From CAUZFZ01 sp964431285 (lineage in GTDB: Bacteria; Planctomycetota; Planctomycetia; Planctomycetales; Planctomycetaceae): a stretch of 17,262 nt of DNA. Below are positions 1 to 8,555 of the stretch, piece by piece (the first letter of the stretch is position 1; each line of letters opens with the position of its first letter). The translations under genes were made by a program, and so were the position numbers. The notes beneath the pieces were generated by a model. It was not told where the DNA came from, did no database searches, and was given only the letters and a program-made list of their open reading frames with translations. The stretch lies in the NCBI GenBank assembly GCA_964431285.1, contig CAYSJO010000694.1, positions 1-17,262 of the forward strand. The letters run 5' to 3'.

Positions 1-486
1 GAGGCGGCACAGCAGTCGCATGGCGGAGTAAGCACTGCATTTCTTTGCAAAGCAACCGATGGTGAAAGTCCACTTTTTCATGCGATCGAAGATGTACTGA
101 AGGGGAAGGAGATCAGGCTGCCGGATGGAAACTCCTATCTCGACAAGGATGGACACGAACGGCGAGCGATGCGCATCAAGTGGTACCGCTCGCCAGCCAA
201 CGAGACGTTTGCCAGCTACGCTTTTTCAACCGACGACGGTCTTTCGAATGAGCCGCTGCCCAGGTCAGTCGCCCAATCGGTGGTCCCGTATCCGAGCGAC
301 GCCGATCCGGTGTTCTTCGGACATTACTGGATGCGAGCCGAGCGACCGGAACGATTGGCTGCCAACGTCGCCTGCGTGGACTTCAGCGTCGCCAAAGGCG
401 GGTGCCTGTGCGCATATCGCTGGGACGGCGAACGGGAATTGTCCAATGACAAGTTCTGCACTGTCGCCGCGAAGAACGGAAATTAG
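1..486 (+). CDS. Calcineurin-like metallophosphoesterase, C-terminal part (5' end outside window)
   Basis: The frame is open from base 1 to the TAG at 484-486, giving 161 residues of a protein that begins outside the window. Near residues 104-110 is FFGHYW, which fits the late metal-binding Gly-His motif of calcineurin-like phosphoesterases. It is followed by NVACVDFSVAKGGCLCAYRW, a pattern I know from the C-terminal end of Ap4A-hydrolase or polynucleotide-phosphatase-like members, where the chain closes with an Asp, a Gly-Gly turn and an AYRWDGE strand. Such enzymes hydrolyse phosphoesters at a two-metal centre and are cytoplasmic. The N-terminal metal-binding motifs (GDxHG, GNHE) lie off the edge, so the exact substrate cannot be named. 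The gene converges on the delta-prime gene with 16 bases between the stop codons, and no terminator hairpin is evident in that gap. Confidence 0.75.
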   Translation, partial: EAAQQSHGGVSTAFLCKATDGESPLFHAIEDVLKGKEIRLPDGNSYLDKDGHERRAMRIKWYRSPANETFASYAFSTDDGLSNEPLPRSVAQSVVPYPSDADPVFFGHYWMRAERPERLAANVACVDFSVAKGGCLCAYRWDGERELSNDKFCTVAAKNGN

Positions 487-502
487 AGCGTTTTCAGAGC
501 GT

Positions 503-1582
503 TCAACGGCGACTACCGGCCGAATGGTGCTGGCGTGACAGCCGGGCCAGGTCGTCAAACAGAGATTCCAGCGTGCGGGCAGGATTGATGTTCCATCCAA
601 TGTGATTCTCAGCCAGCACGCAGCGGTCAAACAGTTCCATGACCAGTTCTGTTCCGGCAGCTCTTCGTCCCTCCATGCGGCGTGCATGCAGCTCGACTTC
701 AGGCGGCACTGTGGACGCCGACACTCCGGAAAGGCACAACGACGTCTGCCGGTAAAACTCCTGCGCGAACCGGATCAGCCAACCAGCGTTGCGACGATGC
801 TCGGCGGTTTCTCCGCCCAGTTCATCCAGGCCCGCTGTCATCGCGGCTGCTGATTCCAGTGGATTCATGTCGGGCGCCGACAGGCACTCAAACAACCGAT
901 CACGCAGTGATCGCAATGCGGGATTCAACAGTTGAGCAGCCATCTGCAGGCTGCCTTCACTCATAGCGGCCGCGGCCGCGGCTTCTTCAGGACTCGCAGC
1001 GATTTCGTTTTCGACCAGCAGGTCCGAGACGTCCGATGTAGGCAGCGGCGCAAAGCGCAGGAGCTGGCAGCGTGAACGGATCGTGGGCAGGACGGCGTCC
1101 AGGTTCTCTCCGATCAGAATCAGCAGCGAATTGGCAGGCGGCTCTTCGAGCGTCTTAAGCATCGCATTCGCGCCCTCGTCATTCATGCGATTCGCGTCAT
1201 CGATAATCGCAATCCGCCGGTCTCCGGCCATGGGTTTAAGCGACAGGTCATGGATGAGACCCTCTTTGCCACGCTTCTCCGCAGTGCCGAAGAATGCGGC
1301 GACCGGGACCTCATTCTTGCCTTCGGGGCACCCTACCGTGAAGAAGTCGGGGTGCGATCCGGCGTTCATTTGCCGACAGGAAGAACATTCGTCACACGCA
1401 TCCAATGAGTCGCCGCTACTGCGTTCACATAGCAGGCACTGAGCAAAGATGCGTGCAAATCGAGACTTACCGACACCGGGCGGTCCGGCGAACAGATACG
1501 CATGCGCCAGCCGCCCGCGCTGCAGCGAGCGCCGCAGCATTTCTATGCGGTCTGCATGTCCTCGAAGGTCGTTCCAGTTCAT
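503..1582 (-). CDS. holB: DNA polymerase III delta-prime subunit (clamp-loader ATPase-like)
   Basis: This 359-residue protein is a cytoplasmic clamp-loader subunit that helps place the sliding clamp on primed DNA during replication. Visible landmarks are a Walker A loop GPPGVGKS at residues 33-40, a four-cysteine zinc module (C52, C63, C66, C69), a Walker B strand IAIIDDANRM at about 124-133, the TLEEPP segment at 144-149 and the SRC motif in IRSRC at 168-172. This order and spacing are standard for the DnaX/HolB family, and the length is usual. Walker B reads DDAN rather than the DExx typical of active ATPases, in keeping with delta-prime. The intact-looking Walker A makes DnaX a formal alternative, but the protein lacks the long C-terminal tau extension. 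The ATG at 1580-1582 is preceded by a weak GAGAG. The gene stands alone on its strand, 316 bases downstream of the DUF1549/DUF1553 gene. Confidence 0.9.
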   Translation of the reverse strand: MNWNDLRGHADRIEMLRRSLQRGRLAHAYLFAGPPGVGKSRFARIFAQCLLCERSSGDSLDACDECSSCRQMNAGSHPDFFTVGCPEGKNEVPVAAFFGTAEKRGKEGLIHDLSLKPMAGDRRIAIIDDANRMNDEGANAMLKTLEEPPANSLLILIGENLDAVLPTIRSRCQLLRFAPLPTSDVSDLLVENEIAASPEEAAAAAAMSEGSLQMAAQLLNPALRSLRDRLFECLSAPDMNPLESAAAMTAGLDELGGETAEHRRNAGWLIRFAQEFYRQTSLCLSGVSASTVPPEVELHARRMEGRRAAGTELVMELFDRCVLAENHIGWNINPARTLESLFDDLARLSRQHHSAGSRR

Positions 1583-1898
1583 GATCTCTCGTAGTCATAC
1601 CCTTCACGGGATTCAGCGATCGGTATCCTTAGCGCCAACGGCGCACGGTATCACTGTCGCTTTGAGACTGCCATCTGCCACTCAATCGATTCTTCCCACG
1701 GTGCCATGTGGTTTTTCCAGGGACAGGGAACGCAGATGATTGGGTAGACGATCGCGATACGTTCGGCCTTGAGCACGCATTCGCGAAGCCGTAGACGCGG
1801 CGCAGTCAATTGGCGTCGCAGTGACGCATGTCGAGACTCCGGCTGTCGAGCACATCAACGCCGAACTCGCGGCCGGCTGATGGCTGGTCTGACCGAGC
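1583..1898. other. Gene-poor interval between holB and the DUF1549/DUF1553 gene
   Basis: These 316 bases separate two minus-strand genes. I see no convincing coding sequence: the open frames that cross it have composition unlike the neighbours, lack recognisable motifs, and the longest runs antisense or out of frame into the 3' end of the DUF1549/DUF1553 gene. A minus-strand reading of about 40 codons across roughly 1665-1795 has a somewhat protein-like end (it reads NHMAPWEESIEWQM), but it has no clear start and I do not call it. The interval must contain the holB promoter, but no confident -35/-10 pair was found. The one structured piece is the hairpin at 1632-1644. Confidence 0.5.
1632..1644. 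repeat. Short REP-like hairpin upstream of holB
   Basis: GCGCC AAC GGCGC forms a 5-bp stem with a 3-base loop, flanked by near-direct copies of GGTATC (from 1622 and from 1647). It lies about 50 bases upstream of the holB start. Short GC-rich stem-loops of this kind are common between genes in planctomycete genomes, so it is more likely a dispersed repeat than a holB-specific operator. Only one copy of this particular sequence is in the window. Confidence 0.4.
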
Positions 1899-4796
1899 CT
1901 ATCGCAAATAACGAAAATCGATACTCGCATACAGGACGTGGCAGAGTTCAGACCACACCCGGAGTCGGCCGGACTCATCCTCTGCAGCTGCCAGATACTG
2001 CTTAGCCAGTCCACGTTCGGCTGGCGTGGGCAGACGGCCAAAGTACAGCAGGTGGGCGTGCTCGAGACGTTGGCCATCCGACAGGTCTTCGATCGCCAGC
2101 AGGCGTTTGGCGGCGTACTGAGACTGCTCCATCACCCACGGGCTGTTCATCAGATACAGCCCTTGTGTTGGTAAAGTGCTGGTCGTGCGACGGCCTCTTG
2201 TCAGATTGGGATCTGCGAAGTCGAACACTTCAAACAGGTCAAGCAGTGTGTTGCGGAAAACCGGCACGTAAACACTGCGGCGGCGACCGTCCAGACTGAC
2301 ATCGTTGAACTGGTAATTAAACTCGGTCGTACTACCGGGACGAATCGTCGACCCGCCAGCTGCCAGGTCGAGCTGCCCGCTGACCGACAATATTGCGTCG
2401 CGAATCGACTCGGCTTCGAGTCGTCGACGATGCGCGTGTGACAACAGCCGGTTGTCTGGATCGATCCGCTGCGCATCCTGTGAAGGCTCACTGGACAGTT
2501 GCCATGTCCGAGACAGCAGAATCGTTCGGATCAGATGTCGCACCGACCAGCCGTTTGAGCGGAGTTCGGTGGCCAGCCAGTCGAGCAGTTTCGGATGCGA
2601 CGGTGATTCGCCCGTGATGCCGAAGTTGTCTGTCGTGCGAACTAGGCCGACGCCTGTCAGCCAGTACCACACGCGGTTGGCGATGACTCGCGAAGTAAGT
2701 GTATTGTCGGGACCAGCGATCCACTCGGCAAACTCACGTCGACCACTCGCACCGTCAGGAATGTCCGCCGGTTTGCCGCCTGTCATGACCGACAGAAACC
2801 CGCGTGGAACTTCGACTCCTGGGTTGTGCACGTTGCCGCGGATACAGAGGTGACAGTTGCCTGGTTTCGCTGCTTCCTCAACCGACATGACAACGGGAAC
2901 GGGCGATGGTGCCTCTTTCTGCATGTCCTTCAGCCGTTTGCGTAAGCTGGCCAGCCGTGATTCGACTTTCTTGCGGTCCTGATCGGAAGCATCAGGCGCC
3001 CCCCCGGGCGTTCCCTGTCCTCCCTTCACACTTGCAAGACTCTCTGCCCTCTGTGCATCACTCACTACCAGCGTCTGGACACAATCTGCAATGACAACTC
3101 CGTTAGCGTCGATGCCCTTGATCACAACTTTGAGGCTGTCCTTAAACTCAAATGTGCCCAGCGAGACAAACGAGCCGTCGATCTCTGGTGTCTTTTTCAT
3201 GTCGACTCTGCGCACCGTCTGACCGCCGGCGTGCCAGACTTCAACGCTGACGTTGGAAGCCCTGTTCGGGTTTGCCGTGTACGACAGCCGCACGTCAGCC
3301 TTACGGCGGTCACCGGGCTTGAACTCATAGTGCGCGGCTGCGTTGGGATCGGATGTATGGTGGTAGGACTCGCCGACAAACCCTGCAACACTGACACTTG
3401 TTGCCCATTTGCCGACCAGCCGCGCTTCGGTCTCATCGATTGACAGCCCGTTGACCTGATCTCGCGGGATGCTCTTTTGTCCGGCAACCTGTTGCCCGTT
3501 CAGTTTCTTGAGCTTCGCGTCCCAAGCCTTGATTTCTTTCTGAATCAGAGCGACGCGTGCCGCATGCGCTGCCAGCAGTTGTTTCTGCTGGTCATTCACC
3601 GGCAGCGAACGCATAATCGGATTCGACACGTTCGCATGGTTGAGCGTCTTTGTGCTCTTCAGGATCCCGGCCAACGCGTAGTAGTCTCGCGTCGGGATCG
3701 GGTCGAACTTGTGGTCGTGGCAGCGTGCGCAACCGATAGTCATGCCCATGAAAGCTTTGCCAATAACCGTCAACTGCTCGTCGACAACTTCCATGTCGAG
3801 CAGTTCTTTGTCCTGCAGTTCGTAGTTAATAGGGCCAATGGACATGAGCGACGTCGCGGTGAGCGCGGCTTTGGCGGCAGCATCCGATTCGGTTGACAGC
3901 AGGTCACCAGCGATCTGTTCGGCGATGAACTGATCGAACGGTTTGTCCTGGTTGAACGCGTCGATGACGTAATCGCGATACTGCCACGCTTCCTGAAAAA
4001 TACGCGTCCGACCGCCGCCGCTGGATTCCGAGAAGCGAACGACGTCCAGCCAGTGCCGACCAAACTTCTCGCCAAATCGCGGCGATCGCAGCAGCTGACC
4101 AACAACACGTTCGAATGCCTGCGGGTCTGAACTGCTGACGAATGCCTCTACCTCTCCCGGCGACGGAGGCAGTCCGATCAACGAGAAGTAGACTCGCCTC
4201 AGTAATACCTCTCTGGATGCATCCTTGTTCGGACTAAACCCCGCAGATTCCAGTCGGGCCAGGATCAACCGATCAATGTCCGATCGCGGCCAGGCTGTTG
4301 CTTTGATGACGGGAGGATTGGGGCGTGTGATGGGTTGATAGGACCAGTACTCGCGAGCTTCCGCATACGATGCTTGGCTCTCTTCGATCGGGTCGGTGTC
4401 ACCGTCACGCGGATCCGGAGCGCCGATCCGAATCCACTTCACAAAGTCGGCGATCACGTTGGCGGGCAGTTTGCCTTTGGGTGGCATCTCGAAGGACTCG
4501 TACCGAAGTGCGGCGATCAGCTCACTCTCGGCCGGCTTACCGGGAACAACGGCCGGACCCGTATCTCCACCGCGTCGAATTGTGGCTCGCGAGTCCAGCA
4601 GCAGGCCGCCCTGTTTCTTCTCGTCCTTCGAGTGACATTTGTAGCAGTGCGTTACGAGGACCGGCCGGATCCGCTTTTCGAAGAATTCGATTCCAGCGGC
4701 GCGTCGTTCGTCCTGGGCCACCGCACACAGCGGCAGCATTATCCCGGATAATGACGCACTGAAAGTGATGGCCACGATCAATCGTTCAAATCGCAT
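1899..4796 (-). CDS. Secreted DUF1549/DUF1553 planctomycete cytochrome-like protein with internal golvesin-type domain
   Basis: The 965-residue protein starts with a signal peptide (cleavage likely after about residue 28, AVAQ). A PSCyt1-type segment follows with CYKCH at 51-55. The DUF1549/PSCyt2 region spans roughly 160-375 and includes HWLDVVRF and a second CxxCH, CARCHDHKFDP, at 366-376. A charged helical linker leads to about 463-580, which resembles the golvesin C-terminal-like beta-sandwich (start near VGKWATS, end near IADCVQ). IRGN near 662 and the DUF1553 domain (about 680-940, with NRVWYWLTGVGL and HPKLLDWLA) complete it. The family is abundant in Planctomycetes and is usually paired with a DUF1501 protein; the biochemical role is not established, although the heme-type motifs and the sugar-binding-like domain suggest extracytoplasmic redox or polysaccharide work. 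The DUF1501 partner is on the same strand 5 kb upstream. The ATG has GCAGG about 8 bases ahead. The inverted-repeat element at 4829-5115 begins only 33 bases upstream. Confidence 0.93.
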   Translation of the reverse strand: MRFERLIVAITFSASLSGIMLPLCAVAQDERRAAGIEFFEKRIRPVLVTHCYKCHSKDEKKQGGLLLDSRATIRRGGDTGPAVVPGKPAESELIAALRYESFEMPPKGKLPANVIADFVKWIRIGAPDPRDGDTDPIEESQASYAEAREYWSYQPITRPNPPVIKATAWPRSDIDRLILARLESAGFSPNKDASREVLLRRVYFSLIGLPPSPGEVEAFVSSSDPQAFERVVGQLLRSPRFGEKFGRHWLDVVRFSESSGGGRTRIFQEAWQYRDYVIDAFNQDKPFDQFIAEQIAGDLLSTESDAAAKAALTATSLMSIGPINYELQDKELLDMEVVDEQLTVIGKAFMGMTIGCARCHDHKFDPIPTRDYYALAGILKSTKTLNHANVSNPIMRSLPVNDQQKQLLAAHAARVALIQKEIKAWDAKLKKLNGQQVAGQKSIPRDQVNGLSIDETEARLVGKWATSVSVAGFVGESYHHTSDPNAAAHYEFKPGDRRKADVRLSYTANPNRASNVSVEVWHAGGQTVRRVDMKKTPEIDGSFVSLGTFEFKDSLKVVIKGIDANGVVIADCVQTLVVSDAQRAESLASVKGGQGTPGGAPDASDQDRKKVESRLASLRKRLKDMQKEAPSPVPVVMSVEEAAKPGNCHLCIRGNVHNPGVEVPRGFLSVMTGGKPADIPDGASGRREFAEWIAGPDNTLTSRVIANRVWYWLTGVGLVRTTDNFGITGESPSHPKLLDWLATELRSNGWSVRHLIRTILLSRTWQLSSEPSQDAQRIDPDNRLLSHAHRRRLEAESIRDAILSVSGQLDLAAGGSTIRPGSTTEFNYQFNDVSLDGRRRSVYVPVFRNTLLDLFEVFDFADPNLTRGRRTTSTLPTQGLYLMNSPWVMEQSQYAAKRLLAIEDLSDGQRLEHAHLLYFGRLPTPAERGLAKQYLAAAEDESGRLRVWSELCHVLYASIDFRYLR

Positions 4797-4828
4797 ATCA
4801 GAACCTGCCGCACGTGGGATGTAACTCT

Positions 4829-5115
4829 CCTACGGAAGTGGGAATCAAATTGATTCCCGAATAGCCGCGACGCGGCGACAGATGATAGCCGGGGCGCAAG
4901 CCCCAGGATGACAGGCAACCAACGTATTGAGCCGCGAAGCGGCGCCTGAACGAGAGATACTCGACGCCTGCCGCCGCTTCGCGGCTTTCACATTGTGGTC
5001 GCACCTCAGTCCTGGGGCTTTGCGCCCCAGGCTATCATCTGGGGCCGCTTTGCGGCTGAATGGTGTCACCCTTCGCCTCAGAAAAGCAGGTATCAGTTGA
5101 TTCCCACTTTCCTAG
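4829..5115. repeat. REPIN/MITE-like inverted-repeat element with nested palindromes
   Basis: The outer arms 4830-4848 and 5097-5115 are inverted copies matching at 17 of 19 bases (core GTGGGAATCAA). Inside, 4881-4907 and 5011-5039 are near-perfect inverted copies that share GATGATAGCC and a GGGGC/GCCCC hairpin. Next to them are GCCGC-GCGGC hairpins at 4864-4876 and 5044-5056. In the middle, GCCGCGAAGCGGC (4931-4943) and its exact reverse complement (4973-4985) form another pair. The whole is therefore a nested, roughly symmetrical palindrome of 287 bases without a gene of its own. That is the architecture of a REP doublet (REPIN) or a small non-autonomous element. No target-site duplication is obvious. 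It sits between two minus-strand genes, overlaps the last codons of the upstream one, and lies in the leader region of the DUF1549/DUF1553 gene. Confidence 0.75.
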
Positions 5116-8100
5116 CCGCAGGCTCCGAAGATATCAGACGCTCCACTGAGTGCGAAACAGATGCCGCTGCGGTCGTCTTGCGGGTGTCGTCGATGACAAC
5201 GCGCATCAGTGGACCGTCGGGCAACCATGTTACCACGCCGAAATGCGCTGACGCTCCATACAACTGATAATTCACACGCGGCTGGGACGGGTCATGTTTG
5301 AAGTACTCCATCTGCCACGACTGTGCATGAATCCGCGTCCAGCCAGAATAGTCTGGAACGACGAACGTGTTTTCGCTGGGCCGAATCAGCGGACCCTGCA
5401 TCGGCTTGCCAAATCGTTTTGGGGATGGATCCATCACAGTCAGCTTCCAGTCGCCGGCAGCATTCGGTTCCAGGGTTTCCAGAACATAACGGCCCTTGTG
5501 AAAGAGCTGTCCGTCAATCGGCAGGACTGGTGACCAGCGATTGTTCTCGGCTTCGAAATGGGCGGGCAGGACTGACACATCTCGTGATTCCAGATCGAGC
5601 ACAAGCGGCGGCAGTCGCTTTGAATCGATCAGTGACCGGTTTCGGCCAATCAGCACGACATGTTTCGGAGCGGGACCGGGAAGCTCGAACGGGATCATCC
5701 ACGTCGGGTCAAAAGCAAAGCCGGCGTCACGGATATAGGCGTCATCGCCCGGCGTCGGGACCTTACGACCCTGATGCACGATCTCGACCGACCACTGGCC
5801 AGACTCGTCGAGGTTGACCAGGCAGATCCACAACCGCTTCAACTCGCCAAACGTCCCGGCAACGACACACCGTCCGTCACCCAGAGGGCAAATCCGTAAC
5901 GGCATGATGTGGGTCATTGACTTGAATCTGTTGTGACGTAAGAGCCGATAGTGCGACGGGGCATAGATGCCCGGGCGATAGGGAGGCAAAGTGCGGGTCC
6001 CGCTGACCGTCTGATCGGGGTCGTCTCCGGCGGGTGGCAAGTGTCCGAGTCTCCGGCCGTCTCGATCAAATACGCGCAACCCGGACTCATCCGTGGTGAC
6101 CCACAGCCAGCGGCCGTCCCACACCGCACTTTGTACGTGATCCGTTTCCGTTGGACGTTTGAAGATTGACTCCAGCTCGCCCGGGTCTCATCAGCCACAG
6201 CTCGTCACTGCGGAAAACGGCATCCATGTCGGAACCGCACGCTACCAGCCGATCCCATGTGGCTTTCACTCCCTTGATCGGCTGGAATCGGATCGACGCC
6301 GGATTTTTCCGGACCCACCGTTCATGTTCCTTTAATTGTGCCTCGGTCGGCGGCGTGTATTCCCACTGCTTCGCCCGCCACATCGTGTACTGACTCCAGC
6401 CACGCGTGGCGATCACTTCGGCGTGAATCAGTCGCCCATCGATTTCGGCGGCCGCGTCGTAGACATCGGGGTTGCTTTGAGCGTACTTCAGCAGGAGAGC
6501 CCGCAGCAGTTTCAGCTCGCCGATGACGGCCCGCGCTGGTGGCTCCGGCGGTTTCTGCTGGTGCAGTTCGAGCTGCGAGCTCAACAGACCGATCCGGCCG
6601 TAAATCTGCAGGAGCGGCTGCTCGGATGACGCGAGGTGCTGATAAAACGCCGCAATCTCCTCGTCAGACACTTTGAAGACCTTCAGCGTGCGCTCCATCT
6701 CGCCGCCACCCATCTGCGAATAACCGCGAGGCAGGGTCCGCAGCACCATCGTGGGGACGGGCCACGGGGCACATTCCTGAAGCAATCGCTCGATGTCCCG
6801 GAATATCCTAGCCGGTTCAAACGGCAGGCCAAGGAACCGGTTCTGACTTTCCAGAGACAGCACGTGCTGCACCGCGGTATTCGTCCACACACGCGTCTGC
6901 CCAGCACGCGTCGGCTGCCAGAACGTGTGCTGCGCATCCAGAGCTTGCCGGAGTTCCCGGTGAGGCTCGCCATTTCGCAGCGATGCATCGAGCTGCTTCA
7001 GCCGCGGGATGTTGTCCCAGAACGCCCGCCGTTTTATTTCGTGGCGGCGACGGGCCTCGACACGGTCACTGGTCACTTCAGGAGTGATGAGCGCACTGCT
7101 CCACAGCAGCGACCCTTCGATGATGCTGACGTCACCCGCAGCGAGTCGTTGTTCGATTCGCTGAATCAGACGGTCAATCAAAGGAGATTCCGTGTCGATG
7201 ACTCGTTTGTAGAACGCGCGGGTCTCCTCCGCCGACGGTTTGGTCTTGAAGAATTCTGACTGGCGTTTCTGATTGATGGCCTGAGTCAGCTTGATGCCTC
7301 GACGGTAGTCTCCGATGAGTCGGAAGTGTTCAACCAGCTCGTCTTCCAGCAGCAGCGCGGACTCTCGCAACTGGATGGCTTCGAGCCACGCTCCCACGAG
7401 GGCAAACATGTCGGCTCGCTTCGTCAACGCGTCAAACTGCTGACGCCGCATCAGTGATTGCGGCCTGGCTTCGGTCAGCTTCAAGACTCGATCCGGCAGT
7501 TCCTGAGTCAGCCATGTCGACGTTCCACCCAGCGAATGTTCGCGACTGGTCCACTGGTCACGATCGGAACCGGCCGCTTTCACAGTCACATCGAGCACTG
7601 CGGCCGACGGTGCGACCGCCCGGGCCTGCTCGGACATCCGGTACTCGCCTTCGAGGATCACGGGGACGACACGATCACTCAGTTCTCCGCCGCTGAGTTC
7701 CAGCTCGCGGCCGATCGCCCGCACTTCTTCAATTTCCAGAACGGCGACGCCTGGATATGTCGAGAGCCCCTGGGCCAGCAGTGCTGAGAATCCAGACTGC
7801 AGGTAATCGAAATCGTGGAGCAGATTCTGGGACAGGAATGGCCCCACACCGATGATCTGCTCGATGCCTTTGGGGAATCGCTGCCGGGTTTCCGTCAGAA
7901 GACGAGCGAGTTCTGTGCTGCGCACTTCCGGGTCAGTCGCCGGCCACGGCCGGTATTCGACCATCAACCGGGCCCCAAACTTCGTTTCGCAGATCACCAG
8001 CTTCAACCGCTGCGGCTGCTCTGGCAGTTGTTCCAGACTGAGCAGAATCAGGCCGTCCGCTTTGAGCTGCGGACCAACGTGCAGTCTGAGTCGGGCCCCC

Positions 8101-8327
8101 TCGGCCCCTCCCAGCTGCGAAAGCTCAACTTCCTACAGCAACTTGTCGAGTTGCTCGCGTTCGACCAGGTCCAGCCGCTGTTCCAAAAGCTCGACAAACA
8201 GCAGGTCAGAAACGCCAGCCTGGCGGATTTCCGGCGACGCAAGGATGGCCCACCTGCTGGCCAGTTCGTCGGCATGCGATGTCCAACAGGTCAGGACGAC
8301 GCAGAAAGAAGCGAGGATTCGAGACAT
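5093..8327 (-). pseudogene. Secreted protein with CsgG-like N-terminal domain, broken by an in-frame TAG and a +1 frameshift
   Basis: Read with two repairs this is one protein of about 1077 residues. The ATG at 8325-8327 opens a signal peptide (MSRILASFCVVLTCWTSHAD). A segment with GVSDLLFVELLEQRLDLVER at residues 38-57 follows, which resembles the N-terminal domain of CsgG/TolB-type envelope proteins (activation of a set of targets, then LVERxxLxKLLxE). A TAG at 8133-8135 (codon 65) interrupts DKLL-stop-EVELSQL, where Gln or another single-base neighbour would be natural. The frame then stays open to 6087, but sense continues after DELWLMR only by dropping one base of the CCCGGG at about 6180-6185, which gives PGELESIF and then VWDGRWLWVTTDESG. 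The middle is helical and the C-terminal 380 residues look like beta-propeller strands. Function is unknown beyond a likely periplasmic or envelope role. The last codons (RKVGIN) lie in the arm of the neighbouring inverted-repeat element. Two lesions argue for a pseudogene; assembly errors would look the same. Confidence 0.78.
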
Positions 8328-8541
8328 TGGTTCTACCGGAATGCGGTCAGTCGACTTGTGAGGGGTGTTGTGAGCGACATGAGAATGAGGATTCCGAGAA
8401 TATCGTGTCGGCACCGACGTTTCAGCGTAATCTGCAAACCCAGCGCGCGTTTACGGCGAGCGGGCCGGGACCTTCGGCTCCGCTTCTGACCCTTGCTACG
8501 GCGAATTCCTGGCTCAAAGCCGGGACACGGTGGACGGAAAT

Positions 8542-8546
8542 AAGGA
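8542..8546 (+). promoter_or_regulatory. Ribosome binding site that selects the start of the thioredoxin-like gene
   Basis: AAGGA ends directly against an ATG at 8547, which leaves no spacer for that codon, but it stands 9 bases ahead of the ATG at 8556-8558. The second ATG also begins a cleaner signal sequence (MRVRLLVGGAIL). I therefore take 8556 as the start. Confidence 0.55.
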
Positions 8547-8555
8547 ATGAGACCC

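Noticed and set aside
6174..6190. Programmed +1 frameshift at CCC-G in the CsgG-like gene
   Set aside because: A slip on CCC would give the right frame, but there is no adjacent stop or obvious stimulatory structure, and the same gene has a nonsense codon. Mutation or sequencing error is simpler.
6636..7259. Plus-strand open frame of 207 codons opposite the CsgG-like gene
   Set aside because: The minus strand here carries the continuous body of a recognisable secreted protein. The plus reading is Arg/Pro-rich without motifs or a ribosome binding site.
8133..8135. Reassigned TAG (amber recoding or pyrrolysine) to explain the in-frame TAGs at 8133 and 16915
   Set aside because: TAG is used as a real stop at the conserved end of the DUF1549/DUF1553 gene (1899-1901), the phosphoesterase (484-486) and the nucleotidyltransferase (14632-14634), so general reassignment does not fit.
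7815..8489. Plus-strand open frame of 224 codons across the CsgG-like N-terminus
   Set aside because: Composition is antisense-like, and it overlaps a signal peptide and CsgG-like motifs on the other strand.
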